NCBI RefSeq assembly: GCF_025917685.1
Contig: NZ_CP089518.1
Span: 3,225,001-3,289,000 of the forward strand
DNA from: Bacillus cereus
GTDB lineage: Bacteria; Bacillota; Bacilli; Bacillales; Bacillaceae_G
DNA length: 64,000 bases
Direction: 5' to 3'
Shown here: piece after piece, positions 45,095-54,607 of the stretch
How positions within the stretch are numbered: the first letter of the stretch is position 1
Layout of the letters: each line of letters starts with the position of its first letter
The notes under the pieces: model-generated
What the model was told of the DNA's origin: nothing
The model's input: the letters and a program-made list of their open reading frames with translations, nothing else
Database searches by the model: none
Position numbers and translations under genes: made by a program

Positions 45095-45886
45095 ATGACA
45101 GACTTTCAAAAACAATTTTTCGCACGTTTACATATAGAAGAAAAAGAAACCGTATCATTTGAAGATTTATCTCAAATTATGTATAGAATGGCGCAAACTG
45201 TTCCATTTGAAAACTTAAATATTCTCGAAAATAACTTTAAAGAAATATCAAAAGAGAATTTAAAAGAAAAAATTTTAGTAAACAACCGTGGCGGTCTTTG
45301 TTATGAACTAAATCCTACTATGTATTACTTTCTTAAAGACTTTGGATTGGATGTTTATTTAGTTTCAGGGACAGTTTATAATGCTGCAAACTCTATATGG
45401 GCTGTCGATTCCGGACATATCGCAACTGTTTTAAAACTTCATCATGCACTTTATTTAATTGAAGTGGGATTCGGATCATACTTACCTCTTGCACCTGTTC
45501 CTTTCTCAGGTGAAGTCGTTCACTCAGTAACAGGAGATTATCGTATTCGCAAAGAAACAACTGAAAAAGGAAATTACATTTTAGAAATGCGTAAAAACAA
45601 TGAGTTTCTGGATCAATCTTCTGCTGATGATTGGACGTTAGGCTATGCATTTTATATAGAAAAAGTGGATGAAACGAAAGCGAATGCAGCACAAAAAATC
45701 ATCGTTGAACATAAGGGCTCACCATTTAACAAAGTACCTCTTATTGTAAAACTTACACATGACGGACACGCTTCTTTAACAAAAGATAGTCTTACAATAA
45801 CAAAAGACGGTAAAAAATCTAAAGAAGAAGTTACAGACGAGCAATATACAAATCTTTTACATTCAAAGTTCGGAATTACACTATAA
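45095..45886 (+). CDS. Arylamine N-acetyltransferase with Cys-His-Glu triad
   Basis: 263 residues. Nucleophile Cys69 is in NRGGLCYELN and His108 is in VDSGHIATV. The third residue is Glu123 in LIEVGFG, where nearly all of the family has Asp. This matches the atypical triad described for a B. cereus isoenzyme, (BACCR)NAT3. The enzyme transfers acetyl from acetyl-CoA to arylamines and hydrazines. GGGGGGA precedes the ATG. It lies directly upstream of pepF, separated by a short terminator hairpin. Confidence 0.92.
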   Translation: MTDFQKQFFARLHIEEKETVSFEDLSQIMYRMAQTVPFENLNILENNFKEISKENLKEKILVNNRGGLCYELNPTMYYFLKDFGLDVYLVSGTVYNAANSIWAVDSGHIATVLKLHHALYLIEVGFGSYLPLAPVPFSGEVVHSVTGDYRIRKETTEKGNYILEMRKNNEFLDQSSADDWTLGYAFYIEKVDETKANAAQKIIVEHKGSPFNKVPLIVKLTHDGHASLTKDSLTITKDGKKSKEEVTDEQYTNLLHSKFGITL

Positions 45887-45892
45887 CTGTTT

Positions 45893-45920
45893 AAGCCTCG
45901 CTATTTACAGCAAGGCTTTT
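45893..45920 (+). terminator. Terminator after the acetyltransferase gene
   Basis: AAGCCT and AGGCTT form a short stem with extra pairing toward the loop (GCT/AGC), followed by TTTT. A diverged copy is present in the pepF duplication at 42856-42885. Confidence 0.6.
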
Positions 45921-46004
45921 CAATTTCCAGCAGGGATTTTTTGCAATTTGTTGTATTTCATAGTTATATAGGAATATAACTACATATTTAGAAAGGAAAT
46001 GATT

Positions 46005-47792
46005 ATGACTGAACTTAAAGATCGACTACAAGTAGCTGATAAAGAAAAATGGGATTTAACGGATATTTACCATACAATTGACGATTGGGAAAGCGATTTT
46101 CATAAAATTGAAGTATTAACGAATGAACTACACGAGTTTAATGGAAATATTCACGATGGCAATAGTTTATTAGCTTATTTAACAAAGAGTGAAGAAATTT
46201 CTAGCATAATATCTTTAATGTTCGCTTATGCACGATTACAATCTGATCTTGATACACGCGATACTGACGCTCAATCCCTTGTCGATAAAATATCACAATT
46301 ACACGTGAAAGTAAGTGCGGCTAAATCTTTCTTTTCCCCATTCTTACTTAGCGTAGATGAAAACACATTACATGCTTACATAGAAGAAGCAGAAGGCTTA
46401 CAATATTATAAAGAAGACTTATTTGAACTATACCGTTATAAAAAACACGTATTGAATAAGGACCAAGAAGAGATTTTATCACAAATGGGTGAAGCACTTT
46501 CCTCCCCGCAGCATACATTTGGCATGTTAAATAATGCAGATATACTATTTGGCGACGTGACTACTGATGATGGAGAGAAAGTAAATTTAACGCGTGGAAT
46601 GTATGCAAAGTTAATAGAAGATGAGAATCGCGAGAAACGTAAAGAAGCCTATAAAGCTTATTACAAACCATATGTTCAGTTAAAAAACTCTATCGCTTCT
46701 ACTTTATCCGCAGCTATTAAAAATAATGTTACTGTTTCAAAGCTAAGAAAATATCCATCAGCTTTAGAAAAATCATTATTTGGCGATATGGTTCCGAAAG
46801 AAGTATATGAAAATTTAATTGATACGACGAAAAAAAACATTCAATCATTACATACATATAATGAACTTAGAAAAGAAAAATTAAATGTAGATGAACTAAG
46901 ACAATACGACTTGAGTGTTGATTTAGTAAAAGGTGTAAAGCAAGACATTCCATACGACGAAGCGTTTGACATAATGATCGCGTCACTAGCTCCTTTAGGT
47001 GAAGAATATATAGAAACATTAAAAAGCTTTAAAGATAAACGCTATATAGACGTGAGAGAAACACCTGGAAAACGCTCTGGCGCTTATAACTTTGGTGTAT
47101 ACGGTGTTCATCCTTTCATTCTTTTAAATCATCACGATGATTTAAATAGCCTTTTCACTCTAACTCATGAATGTGGCCACGGTATGCATACGCATTACTC
47201 ACACGGATACCAACCAAGAATTTCTGCACACTATACTATCTTTGTTGCAGAAGTCGCGTCTACAGTAAATGAAGTGTTATTAATTCACTATTTATTAAAA
47301 GAAGCAAAAGAAACGAACGTGCGTAATCATTTAATTAACCATTTTATCGAGAGCTTTAAAGGTACTTTCTTTACACAAATCATGTTTGCTGAGTTTGAAA
47401 AAATCACACATGAAATGGCCGAGCAAGGTAAACCATTAAACGCCCAAGTCTTTAGTGAAATTTATGAAAAGTTATTTAGAGAATATAACGGTGATTCACT
47501 TGTATTTGATGAAGAAGTAAAATACGGCTGGTCTAGAATTCCTCACTTCTATCGTCCATTTTACGTGTACAAATACGCAACTGGATTTGCCTCTGCCATT
47601 CAAATTGCCGATAAATTATTAAGCGGCGATTCAAATGCTCAGAAAAACTATATCGAATTCCTTAAAGGTGGAAGCTCTGATTATCCATTAAACCTACTTA
47701 AAAAAGCTGGTGTTGATTTAACTACGCCAGAACCGATTGAAAGTGCACTAAATCGTTTTAGCTCACTTGTTGAAGAGTTTTCAGCATTATAA
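46005..47792 (+). CDS. pepF: Oligoendopeptidase F, M3B family
   Basis: 595 residues. The zinc motif HECGH is at residues 388-392 (LTHECGHGMHTHYSHG), with the downstream glutamate region VAEVASTVNEVLL. It cleaves oligopeptides in the cytoplasm. The ATG at 46005 is preferred over 45999 because GAAAGGAA lies at proper spacing. Its first 44 codons and its upstream region are duplicated as a decayed copy 3 kb upstream (42856-43089). A strong terminator follows. Length is normal for the family. Confidence 0.94.
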   Translation: MTELKDRLQVADKEKWDLTDIYHTIDDWESDFHKIEVLTNELHEFNGNIHDGNSLLAYLTKSEEISSIISLMFAYARLQSDLDTRDTDAQSLVDKISQLHVKVSAAKSFFSPFLLSVDENTLHAYIEEAEGLQYYKEDLFELYRYKKHVLNKDQEEILSQMGEALSSPQHTFGMLNNADILFGDVTTDDGEKVNLTRGMYAKLIEDENREKRKEAYKAYYKPYVQLKNSIASTLSAAIKNNVTVSKLRKYPSALEKSLFGDMVPKEVYENLIDTTKKNIQSLHTYNELRKEKLNVDELRQYDLSVDLVKGVKQDIPYDEAFDIMIASLAPLGEEYIETLKSFKDKRYIDVRETPGKRSGAYNFGVYGVHPFILLNHHDDLNSLFTLTHECGHGMHTHYSHGYQPRISAHYTIFVAEVASTVNEVLLIHYLLKEAKETNVRNHLINHFIESFKGTFFTQIMFAEFEKITHEMAEQGKPLNAQVFSEIYEKLFREYNGDSLVFDEEVKYGWSRIPHFYRPFYVYKYATGFASAIQIADKLLSGDSNAQKNYIEFLKGGSSDYPLNLLKKAGVDLTTPEPIESALNRFSSLVEEFSAL

Positions 47793-47827
47793 AAAGCATG
47801 CAGAGTATATGCTCTGCATGCTTTTTT
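47791..47827. terminator. Bidirectional intrinsic terminator
   Basis: AAAAAGCATGCAGAG and CTCTGCATGCTTTTT pair perfectly around a 6-base loop between convergent pepF and the deiminase gene. Confidence 0.93.
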
Positions 47828-47840
47828 CATTTGAATCACT

Positions 47841-48887
47841 TTACTCTAAATGCTGCTGCGTCACACAATGAATCATACCACCATACGCATACAGTGCATT
47901 TACATGAATACCAACGATTCTTCTTCCTGGAAACTGCCCTTCAATGATTTGCAGTCCTAACTTATCATGTTCATCACCGTATATAGGAACCAATACAACT
48001 TCATTGCCAATATAGAAATTCAAATACGAACCTTTACAGTCTGCCTCTTTTACCACTTTTCTTGTTACTGGTACTGGGATGAGTTGAAATGGACTTCCAT
48101 CTATATTTCTTGCCTGTCGCAATTCTTGATAATGCTTTTCGTACGCTTCCAAAAGGTATGATTCACCTTCCCCGAAAGGATCATATTCATAAAGAATCGT
48201 ATTTTCATTTACAAAACGTGCTGCACCATCAATATGATAATCTGTATCTTCATCATAATTATCTTCACCGCGAATACCGGTTATCCATATAAAATTCGTT
48301 ACTCCTAAATATTTAGTCAACTCCATTTCAATCTCTTTCTGACTTCGTGTAGGATTTCGATTCTCATTTATAATAGAAGTTTTCGCTGCCATTAAGGTCC
48401 CGTTTCCGTTTACCTCAATTCCCCCGCCCTCTATACAGACACTAGATTTAACTTTTGGAATGCTATACATTTCACTTATTTCGGCCGGAATAACAGCATC
48501 ATTTTCATACGGATATTTATCCCCCCAACCATTAAAGACCCAGTGGGTTAAGCAGAGATTTTCTTCCTTATCTTTTACAAATATCGGTCCATTATCTCTT
48601 ATCCATATATCATCAGTTTTTTGAACTAAAAAATCAATGTTATCCATATTGACTTTCGCTTCAATTAGCTTCGATTGGACATGTGTTTTTTCTTCTTCAT
48701 CATATACAACAATATGCACATTCTCTCCGTAATGAAGCTCCTTCGCCATCGTTATCCAAATATCATCTAACTTAGCTCTGTAACCTTCACCTCTATGCGT
48801 TTTATCATGAGGCCATTGGAGCCATGTCCCCTCATGTTTCTCCCATTCTGCAGGCATATAAAACAAACTATTTTCTATATTTCTCAT
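47841..48887 (-). CDS. aguA: Agmatine deiminase (PAD family), cytoplasmic
   Basis: 348 residues, no signal peptide. Porphyromonas-type PAD/agmatine deiminase fold: TDDIWIRDNGPIF with the substrate Asp, CIEGGGIEVNGNGT, catalytic His in DYHIDGAARF and catalytic Cys341 in GGMIHCVTQQ. It converts agmatine to N-carbamoylputrescine and ammonia. Its promoter contains a MerR-type dyad (48929-48949) nearly identical to that of the amidohydrolase gene upstream, so both should answer to the MerR/GyrI-type regulator encoded at 50819-51640. No carbamoylputrescine amidase gene is in the window. Confidence 0.88.
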   Translation of the reverse strand: MRNIENSLFYMPAEWEKHEGTWLQWPHDKTHRGEGYRAKLDDIWITMAKELHYGENVHIVVYDEEEKTHVQSKLIEAKVNMDNIDFLVQKTDDIWIRDNGPIFVKDKEENLCLTHWVFNGWGDKYPYENDAVIPAEISEMYSIPKVKSSVCIEGGGIEVNGNGTLMAAKTSIINENRNPTRSQKEIEMELTKYLGVTNFIWITGIRGEDNYDEDTDYHIDGAARFVNENTILYEYDPFGEGESYLLEAYEKHYQELRQARNIDGSPFQLIPVPVTRKVVKEADCKGSYLNFYIGNEVVLVPIYGDEHDKLGLQIIEGQFPGRRIVGIHVNALYAYGGMIHCVTQQHLE

Positions 48888-48928
48888 ACTTGTTCACCCC
48901 TTCTCTGAATGTAAGTACAGTCTATACT

Positions 48929-48949
48929 TTGACATCGTGTTAAGGTCAA
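48929..48949 (-). promoter_or_regulatory. MerR-type dyad in the promoter of the agmatine deiminase gene
   Basis: The minus strand reads TTGAC-CTTAACACGAT-GTCAA. It matches the dyad at 50789-50809 at 18 of 21 positions. TTGACC would be the -35; TATAGA (17 bp) or TAGACT (19 bp) would be the -10. Confidence 0.7.
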
Positions 48950-48994
48950 CAGAAATATATTCATTTACTTGTAGTAATTTTATAAAGCGATTCT

Positions 48995-50737
48995 TTATTT
49001 CTCCTTGTGATACACTACTTCTCCTTGTAAAACCGTCACTAATACTTTCGCATTTGGAATCTTATCGGCACTCATTTTAGTAATATCTTCATTTAGTAAT
49101 ATCATATCAGCTGATTTTCCAACTTCTATCGAGCCAGTTATATTATCAAGCCCTAATGCTTTCGCTGGCTTAATTGTATAAGCATCAATAGCTGCGTATA
49201 CATCAGACAAACCCTTGTCATCAATGCTTAATGCATTCGAAATCGTCACTAGTGGATTGAGTTCATTTACATCCCAATCACTACTAAGTGATACGTTTGC
49301 TCCTGTTTTCCAAATCCGCCCTAACGGCATAATTCGTTTCATTTGCTGATTTGAAAAATACGTACTTGCCCAGCTTTGTTTTGGATCTTCTGCAAAATCA
49401 TGACCTACTTGAAAATCAGCGCTAATACCTAATTTAGCAAAACGATCTATATCACTATCTTCTACCATTTCCACATGCGTAAGTGTATACGGCTGCTTTG
49501 CGCCTTCTTTTTTCGCTGCTTCAATCGCATTTAAACTCTCTCTTACCCCACCATCGCCAATTGTGTGAATGAGTGCACCGTAACCAATTTTATTAAGCTC
49601 CGTTAACCACCATTTCATTTTTTCTTCCGGAATATAGTTCAAGCCATACGGCGTTCCTTTAAACCACTCAAATTTATATTTTTCTAGTATTTTAGCTGTA
49701 CTGTTAATGCTAATTCCATCACTATACATCTTCACTTGATTAATAAGCATTCGAGATGATACATCATCACGATTAATTTTTTTGAAATACTCCATTTGTT
49801 CTGCTTCATTTAAGTTCGGATATACCCACGGACGAAGTACTACTCGCGTTGTTAGCTTTTTCTCATCATATACTTTATTCCAAACATCTAACCAGCCTCG
49901 TTTCCAATAGAGACGTCCATCGCCTACTGTAGTAATACCATTCTTGGCAACCTCATCTAAACCGTCTAACAAGCCTTCGTAATTTTTTTCAAAGAGATTG
50001 GGCTGGGAATTCCATGCTTTTTCCATCACGATATCCCCTGCTGCATCATAAAGAATACCAAATGGTTCTCCTGATTCAGGATCTCGAATAATTCTTCCGC
50101 CTTGCGGATCTTTCGTATCTTTATTTATTCCAGCTAACTCGAGTGCCTTTGAATTAACCCATACAGAATGAGAGGTTCTTTCCATAATTAACACTGGATT
50201 ATTAGGAAATAACTCATCAAGAACTTGTAATGGAGTTTGTTGTTCTGATTTTTCGTCCATATCTTTTAACAGCTCTTCTAAACTAAATCCAGTTCCGCTT
50301 ATCCAGTCCCCATCTTTAACATCTTTTTTACAAACCTTTAAATACGAGCGTTGTTCTTGCAGAGAAGCATCTGGTGAGACACTACAATTCCCTGCTGCTG
50401 GTGATTTCGCTTCAAATATATGATTATGATTGTCCACAAAACCAGGGAGGATAAAACGTCCTTGTAAATCCACCACTTTCGTATCTTCACTTATAAATCC
50501 CTCTACATCCTTGTTTGAACCAACAAATGTAATTTTCCCTTCTTTAACGGCTACAGCCTCTACGATGTCTTGTTTTTCATTAGAAGTATAGATTGTACCA
50601 TTTTTAAACACTACATTTTTGGGCAACTGATTAGGTAGAACTGAGCTACCATTCTCGCCTTCTCCTACTTCAGGAGTACATGCTGAAACCCATATCATAC
50701 TAAGAATCAGACAAATAATCATGATTTTTCTTTTCAT
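48995..50737 (-). CDS. YtcJ-type amidohydrolase, lipoprotein
   Basis: 580 residues from the ATG at 50737 (AAAGGGGAAAG upstream). The lipobox is VSAC with Cys20, so this hydrolase should be anchored outside the membrane, unlike its relative at 12073-13692. Amidohydrolase motifs: GFVDNHNHIFEAKS (first HxH), HTIGDGG, LTHVEMV and SSDWDVNE. The substrate is unknown; an amide or carbamoyl compound is likely. It lies 82 bp downstream of the MerR/GyrI-type gene, with its own MerR-type promoter in between. Confidence 0.87.
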   Translation of the reverse strand: MKRKIMIICLILSMIWVSACTPEVGEGENGSSVLPNQLPKNVVFKNGTIYTSNEKQDIVEAVAVKEGKITFVGSNKDVEGFISEDTKVVDLQGRFILPGFVDNHNHIFEAKSPAAGNCSVSPDASLQEQRSYLKVCKKDVKDGDWISGTGFSLEELLKDMDEKSEQQTPLQVLDELFPNNPVLIMERTSHSVWVNSKALELAGINKDTKDPQGGRIIRDPESGEPFGILYDAAGDIVMEKAWNSQPNLFEKNYEGLLDGLDEVAKNGITTVGDGRLYWKRGWLDVWNKVYDEKKLTTRVVLRPWVYPNLNEAEQMEYFKKINRDDVSSRMLINQVKMYSDGISINSTAKILEKYKFEWFKGTPYGLNYIPEEKMKWWLTELNKIGYGALIHTIGDGGVRESLNAIEAAKKEGAKQPYTLTHVEMVEDSDIDRFAKLGISADFQVGHDFAEDPKQSWASTYFSNQQMKRIMPLGRIWKTGANVSLSSDWDVNELNPLVTISNALSIDDKGLSDVYAAIDAYTIKPAKALGLDNITGSIEVGKSADMILLNEDITKMSADKIPNAKVLVTVLQGEVVYHKEK

Positions 50738-50778
50738 ATTCTTTCCCCTTTTTATTATGATAAATTGCTTACATATAT

Positions 50779-50812
50779 AGAATAAGGATTGACATAATGT
50801 TAATGTCAATCC
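50779..50812 (-). promoter_or_regulatory. MerR-type promoter of the lipoprotein amidohydrolase gene
   Basis: On the minus strand, -35 TTGACA (50809-50804) and -10 TATTCT (50784-50779) are 19 bp apart. GGATTGACAT (50786-50795) and ATGTCAATCC (50803-50812) form a perfect 10-7-10 dyad over the spacer. The regulator gene lies immediately upstream. Confidence 0.82.
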
Positions 50813-50818
50813 TTATCC

Positions 50819-51640
50819 TCATTCTATTTTCATAACTAAAAAACAAATTTGTGTAACATACTCCTCTACTAAACAATCACATTCAGGTCCCTTTATATAA
50901 ACTTCATATGGGTGACTATCTATTATATAGCCATTACTTTCCACCCACTCTTCTAATGCCATATAAGCATAACCTATATAGTCATAGCTGCCATAATGCA
51001 TAGTAGTAACAATTTGATGCTGATTTAGCTTTTTTATTTCACACTCTTGTAATACACCTTTATTGTCATCATCCATAACCGGAATTCTTAATTCAATATC
51101 ACTGTGATTTGGAATATACTCTTTATCATAAAAAACTACGGATGGAGAACCGACTATTTGAAAGCTATTTTTTTGTATATTTTCATATAAATCATAAAAA
51201 TAATCATCCATATCATCTATATCTATTTGTAATCTTTGAGCAATTACCGTTATTTCATTTCTCATTCCAATTAATATATCGTAACTTCTATGGCGAGCAA
51301 TATTTAGACCGTTATTCATATTTACCATTTCATTCATTTCAGAAATAACCTGTAAATTTTGTTTCACCTCATGAGACAATTCTATAATTTGCGCTTGCAT
51401 ATGTTTAATAAATGAATTTTGATCTGATGACTGGAGAATTACTTTAATTTTCGGCAAAGGAAACTTGTACTCCCTTAGCTTTTTAATTTTCAATGCTATT
51501 TCTAGCTGCCCTTGCTCATAATATCTATATCCATTTACCGGATTCACATATGCTGGTTTTAATATCTCCTCTTTGTCATAATGCCTTAGCATCCGCGTGC
51601 TCATTTTACAAATCCGCGAAAATTCAGTAATTGTATACAT
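50819..51640 (-). CDS. MerR-family regulator with a GyrI-like effector domain
   Basis: 273 residues from the ATG at 51640 (AAGGGG seven bases upstream). The MerR winged helix is at residues 1-70 (MYTITEFSRICKMSTRMLRHYDKEEILKP), a dimerisation coiled coil follows, and the C-terminal 150 residues look like a GyrI/BmrR-type ligand domain (IRTR-like strands, ALEEWVESNGYIIDS, then YEVYIKGPEC). It should bind a cationic or hydrophobic small molecule. Two near-identical dyads in promoters at 48929 and 50786 are the likely targets. Confidence 0.85.
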   Translation of the reverse strand: MYTITEFSRICKMSTRMLRHYDKEEILKPAYVNPVNGYRYYEQGQLEIALKIKKLREYKFPLPKIKVILQSSDQNSFIKHMQAQIIELSHEVKQNLQVISEMNEMVNMNNGLNIARHRSYDILIGMRNEITVIAQRLQIDIDDMDDYFYDLYENIQKNSFQIVGSPSVVFYDKEYIPNHSDIELRIPVMDDDNKGVLQECEIKKLNQHQIVTTMHYGSYDYIGYAYMALEEWVESNGYIIDSHPYEVYIKGPECDCLVEEYVTQICFLVMKIE

Positions 51641-51680
51641 ATAAATACCCCTTGAATACATTGTCTTATACGCTTATTTA

Positions 51681-52658
51681 TTAAAACCAATCAAAAATTT
51701 TTCTAATTGAAGAACCTTCATTCTGATTGCTCAATCTTTTCATTTTTGAAGGTAACAAATGACTCGGACAATACCACGTTAAACAATTCATTGCGCCTCC
51801 CATAGTCGATATTTCTCCTACATGAATTTGAATAACTTGTTTTTCCGTATGCTGTTGAATATATCGTAAAACTTCCCCGTCTTTAGCTAATCCAAACTTA
51901 GGAACGTAAAGCGTATCACATGTTTCTAACATATTTATATACAAACCTTTTGCCGATGCTATTTCTTGATCATATTGCCCTTTCTCTGTATATGACGAAG
52001 GAACGACTATAAATTTAGCTTCTGGCATTTGCTCTTGAATAATCTCTTGAACATGATATCTAAATTCATGATCCCCTAAAAAATCACTAATAAACATTGT
52101 GTGTTCATCAATAAATTTAACCATTCCGTCTGCGTGCGCAAGTACATCTCCTTCTTCAGCAGGAATAATAATAACCCGGCTCACATCTAAATCCCACTCT
52201 AATTGCTCAATTATTTCCTCTTCTGTCCAATCATCGTTATCATCAAATATGCGCTCTGTTAATATAACAGTATCTTTTTTATTCCAAATAAGATTACCAC
52301 CATCCAATATTAATGGTGATTTCACATAATCAAAGTCATTTTTCTTCAACCATTTATTAAATTGTTGATCTAAATATCGTCCTTGATCATCTGGTAAATA
52401 ATTTGGTCGATATTTAAATTTAACAAGATGATTCGTTACAACTGGTGCAACATCTCTTAGCCAAATATCATCATACTCGAAAAAGTTTGTATGAAAGTCT
52501 TGCTCTTCAACAGATAAAGATATAAGTTGATCGGTAAATGATTTTTTTTCATTTAAGTATTCATTAAAATAAATAATGTCTTCATAAAATGGTTGATAAT
52601 ATTCATTCGATTCGTCTGGTATTGCAGTAAAAATAATTCCATTATGTTGTTGTTCCAT
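51681..52658 (-). CDS. Agmatine deiminase (PAD) family protein, divergent paralogue
   Basis: 325 residues from MEQQHNG at 52658 (GCGGGG eight bases upstream); the longer frame to 52748 has no RBS. PAD fold: EYDDIWLRDVAP, SPLILDGGNLIW, ADGMVKF with the catalytic His and MGGAMNCLTW with the catalytic Cys. The motifs differ from the two closer aguA-like paralogues in the window (GGAMNC instead of GGMIHC), so the guanidino substrate may not be agmatine. It has no signal peptide. It lies just upstream of the MerR/GyrI gene on the same strand. Confidence 0.82.
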   Translation of the reverse strand: MEQQHNGIIFTAIPDESNEYYQPFYEDIIYFNEYLNEKKSFTDQLISLSVEEQDFHTNFFEYDDIWLRDVAPVVTNHLVKFKYRPNYLPDDQGRYLDQQFNKWLKKNDFDYVKSPLILDGGNLIWNKKDTVILTERIFDDNDDWTEEEIIEQLEWDLDVSRVIIIPAEEGDVLAHADGMVKFIDEHTMFISDFLGDHEFRYHVQEIIQEQMPEAKFIVVPSSYTEKGQYDQEIASAKGLYINMLETCDTLYVPKFGLAKDGEVLRYIQQHTEKQVIQIHVGEISTMGGAMNCLTWYCPSHLLPSKMKRLSNQNEGSSIRKIFDWF

Positions 52659-52901
52659 ACTATTTACCCCGCTTTTTAATAATGATTGAATAACTGATTT
52701 CAATAAGCCACCTATTTCTCTTTTCATTACAATTTTTGAAACGTGCACTTTTCATGAATGGATTATAGCACGGAGAAATTTTATATATTTATATAAAAAA
52801 TATAAAGCTGTCGTTAAGCCGTAAATTGACTCTTGACAAGATTTTAAAATGAAGTATTTCATGACAATATAAAAAATGTAATCATCGTACACAATTAACG
52901 A

Positions 52902-53834
52902 TTAGATGATTTTTTTATCAAGATTCATATCCATTACTTCGAACAGACCGTTTTGATTATATAAGTTTAATAAATGTGTTTCTACCCCTATACAAATCCC
53001 TTCTAGTGGAAGGTCGTTTGGGTCCTGACCAAATGGATCTTCAATTTCAACCCCTATTGCTTCAATCCCTATAAATGCAAAACTTATAAACGCAGTTGCA
53101 AGTACTGTAACCCACCCAAGGCTATCAACAAGACCAATCGATAAAGTCCCGCAAAATATGAGCAGTAAAATTTTAATATGAGCAAAATATGCAAAAGGAA
53201 TAGGCGTTGTTTTGATACGATCACATCCACCCACAGCCGTAAGCAGATTATTCAGATCAGCTTCCATATTAATTATTGCATTGGGATGAATTTGACCCGT
53301 TTTCAAACCTTTTGATAGTATAGTTTTTAACATAAAAACTATACTAATCGGTAAATGAATAGACCCAGTCAATATTTCTTTTTCCTTCTCAGAACAAATA
53401 TCAAGCAATGCTTTTATTTCAGATAAATCTTTTTCGTCTCTCAAATGTCCTTTCGCTATCTTTGGAAAAGCAATTAATAAATGGAAAAATTTTAGCTTTT
53501 CCTGATCCGTCTTTTTCCCTTCAGACTCCCAATGACATAAAAAACTAACTGCTAAATTTCTAGTACAGGCACCAATCGCGCCAAATAACTTTCTACCTTC
53601 CCAGTACCTATCATAGGCAGTGTTAGTACGAAAAACTAACAGTAAACCTAAAGCTCCTCCAACAATTACCCAAGGTGTTTGATTAATTTTTATTTCTACA
53701 TAATAATAATTAATTACAGTTACTATCGTTGAAATACATATATATAATAAAATTTGCGGGAAAATATCTCTTATAACTGTTCCCTTTAATGTAAATATTT
53801 GATGTAAACTATTTTGATTATTGTAATGAACCAT
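52902..53834 (-). CDS. Bestrophin-family anion channel
   Basis: 310 residues. Bacterial bestrophin (RFP-TM, UPF0187): four membrane helices with GGALGLLLVFRTNTAYDRYWEGRKLFGAIG in the first half, the hallmark of the family, and IEDPFGQDPNDLPLEGI near the end. Bacterial members form pentameric channels, some sodium-selective. AGAGG lies upstream of the ATG. It sits between the PAD block and psiE. Its link to amine metabolism is unclear; charge balance during amine transport is a guess. Confidence 0.9.
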   Translation of the reverse strand: MVHYNNQNSLHQIFTLKGTVIRDIFPQILLYICISTIVTVINYYYVEIKINQTPWVIVGGALGLLLVFRTNTAYDRYWEGRKLFGAIGACTRNLAVSFLCHWESEGKKTDQEKLKFFHLLIAFPKIAKGHLRDEKDLSEIKALLDICSEKEKEILTGSIHLPISIVFMLKTILSKGLKTGQIHPNAIINMEADLNNLLTAVGGCDRIKTTPIPFAYFAHIKILLLIFCGTLSIGLVDSLGWVTVLATAFISFAFIGIEAIGVEIEDPFGQDPNDLPLEGICIGVETHLLNLYNQNGLFEVMDMNLDKKII

Positions 53835-53877
53835 ATTTACAAAAACCTCTTTCTTTATTAACTTGTTATTCTTTAAA

Positions 53878-53952
53878 TTATGAAAGTATACAATTAAATA
53901 GTAGAATCATAAACCCTATTATTATGAAACTGGTTAAGATTATTTCTTTCAA
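53878..53952 (-). CDS. Candidate 24-residue hydrophobic peptide
   Basis: Starts at TTG with AAGGAG eight bases upstream. It reads MKEIILTSFIIIGFMILLFN and ends CILS, a single hydrophobic helix. It lies between psiE and the bestrophin gene, on their strand. Such short membrane peptides are easily missed; coding status is unproven. No terminator follows directly, so it could be translated from the psiE-bestrophin transcript. Confidence 0.4.
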   Translation of the reverse strand: MKEIILTSFIIIGFMILLFNCILS

Positions 53953-54011
53953 TACCGTTACTCCTTTTTACCAAAAGATAAAACATCTTTTTTGATTTAA
54001 ACAACAAATGT

Positions 54012-54437
54012 TCACTCTTCTAAATCACGACGCATTATTTTAGAATTTGCAATGAATAAAGCACTAATTAATACAAGAATCGCGCAAGCATATAACAATG
54101 AATCAATTGGACTATCGTGATCTATAATAATTAAACGAACGATAGCAGTTATACCTATATATATAAAATAACGTAATGGAAAATGAAAATTCATTTGAAA
54201 GTACTTTATAATCATTACGATGAATTCAAAATATAAAAAGAATACGACGATACTATCAATCAAATGATAACTAGATTCCTCACTATTTAATTTAAGTTCT
54301 TGTATAAATTGAATAACTTCTTTCATCAGAAACACACTTAGAACAATCCCTAAGCAAATCAAAGCAACATTTAAAATGTACTGTAGAATGATAGGGAACA
54401 ACGAAAAAACTTTTTTAAAATTCTTTAACACAAACAT
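54012..54437 (-). CDS. psiE: PsiE-family phosphate-starvation-inducible membrane protein
   Basis: 141 residues with four predicted membrane helices, matching the PsiE family (IVVFFLYFEFIVMIIKYFQMNFHFPLRYFIYIGITAI is diagnostic). The family is induced by phosphate starvation in E. coli; its function is unknown. GGAGAAAA precedes the ATG. It probably shares a transcript with the small hydrophobic frame and the bestrophin gene. Confidence 0.9.
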   Translation of the reverse strand: MFVLKNFKKVFSLFPIILQYILNVALICLGIVLSVFLMKEVIQFIQELKLNSEESSYHLIDSIVVFFLYFEFIVMIIKYFQMNFHFPLRYFIYIGITAIVRLIIIDHDSPIDSLLYACAILVLISALFIANSKIMRRDLEE

Positions 54438-54607
54438 TTTTCTCCTTTTCCATATACAACAATAATGACAATATATTTTTATTTAATTATCATTACATTA
54501 AAATTACACATTCCATTCTTATTACAAATGTTAAAACAAGACAAAATAAGTAAAGATAGCATTTCACCTATTTTGTCTATAAAGCAACATAACGAAACTA
54601 TAATCGA

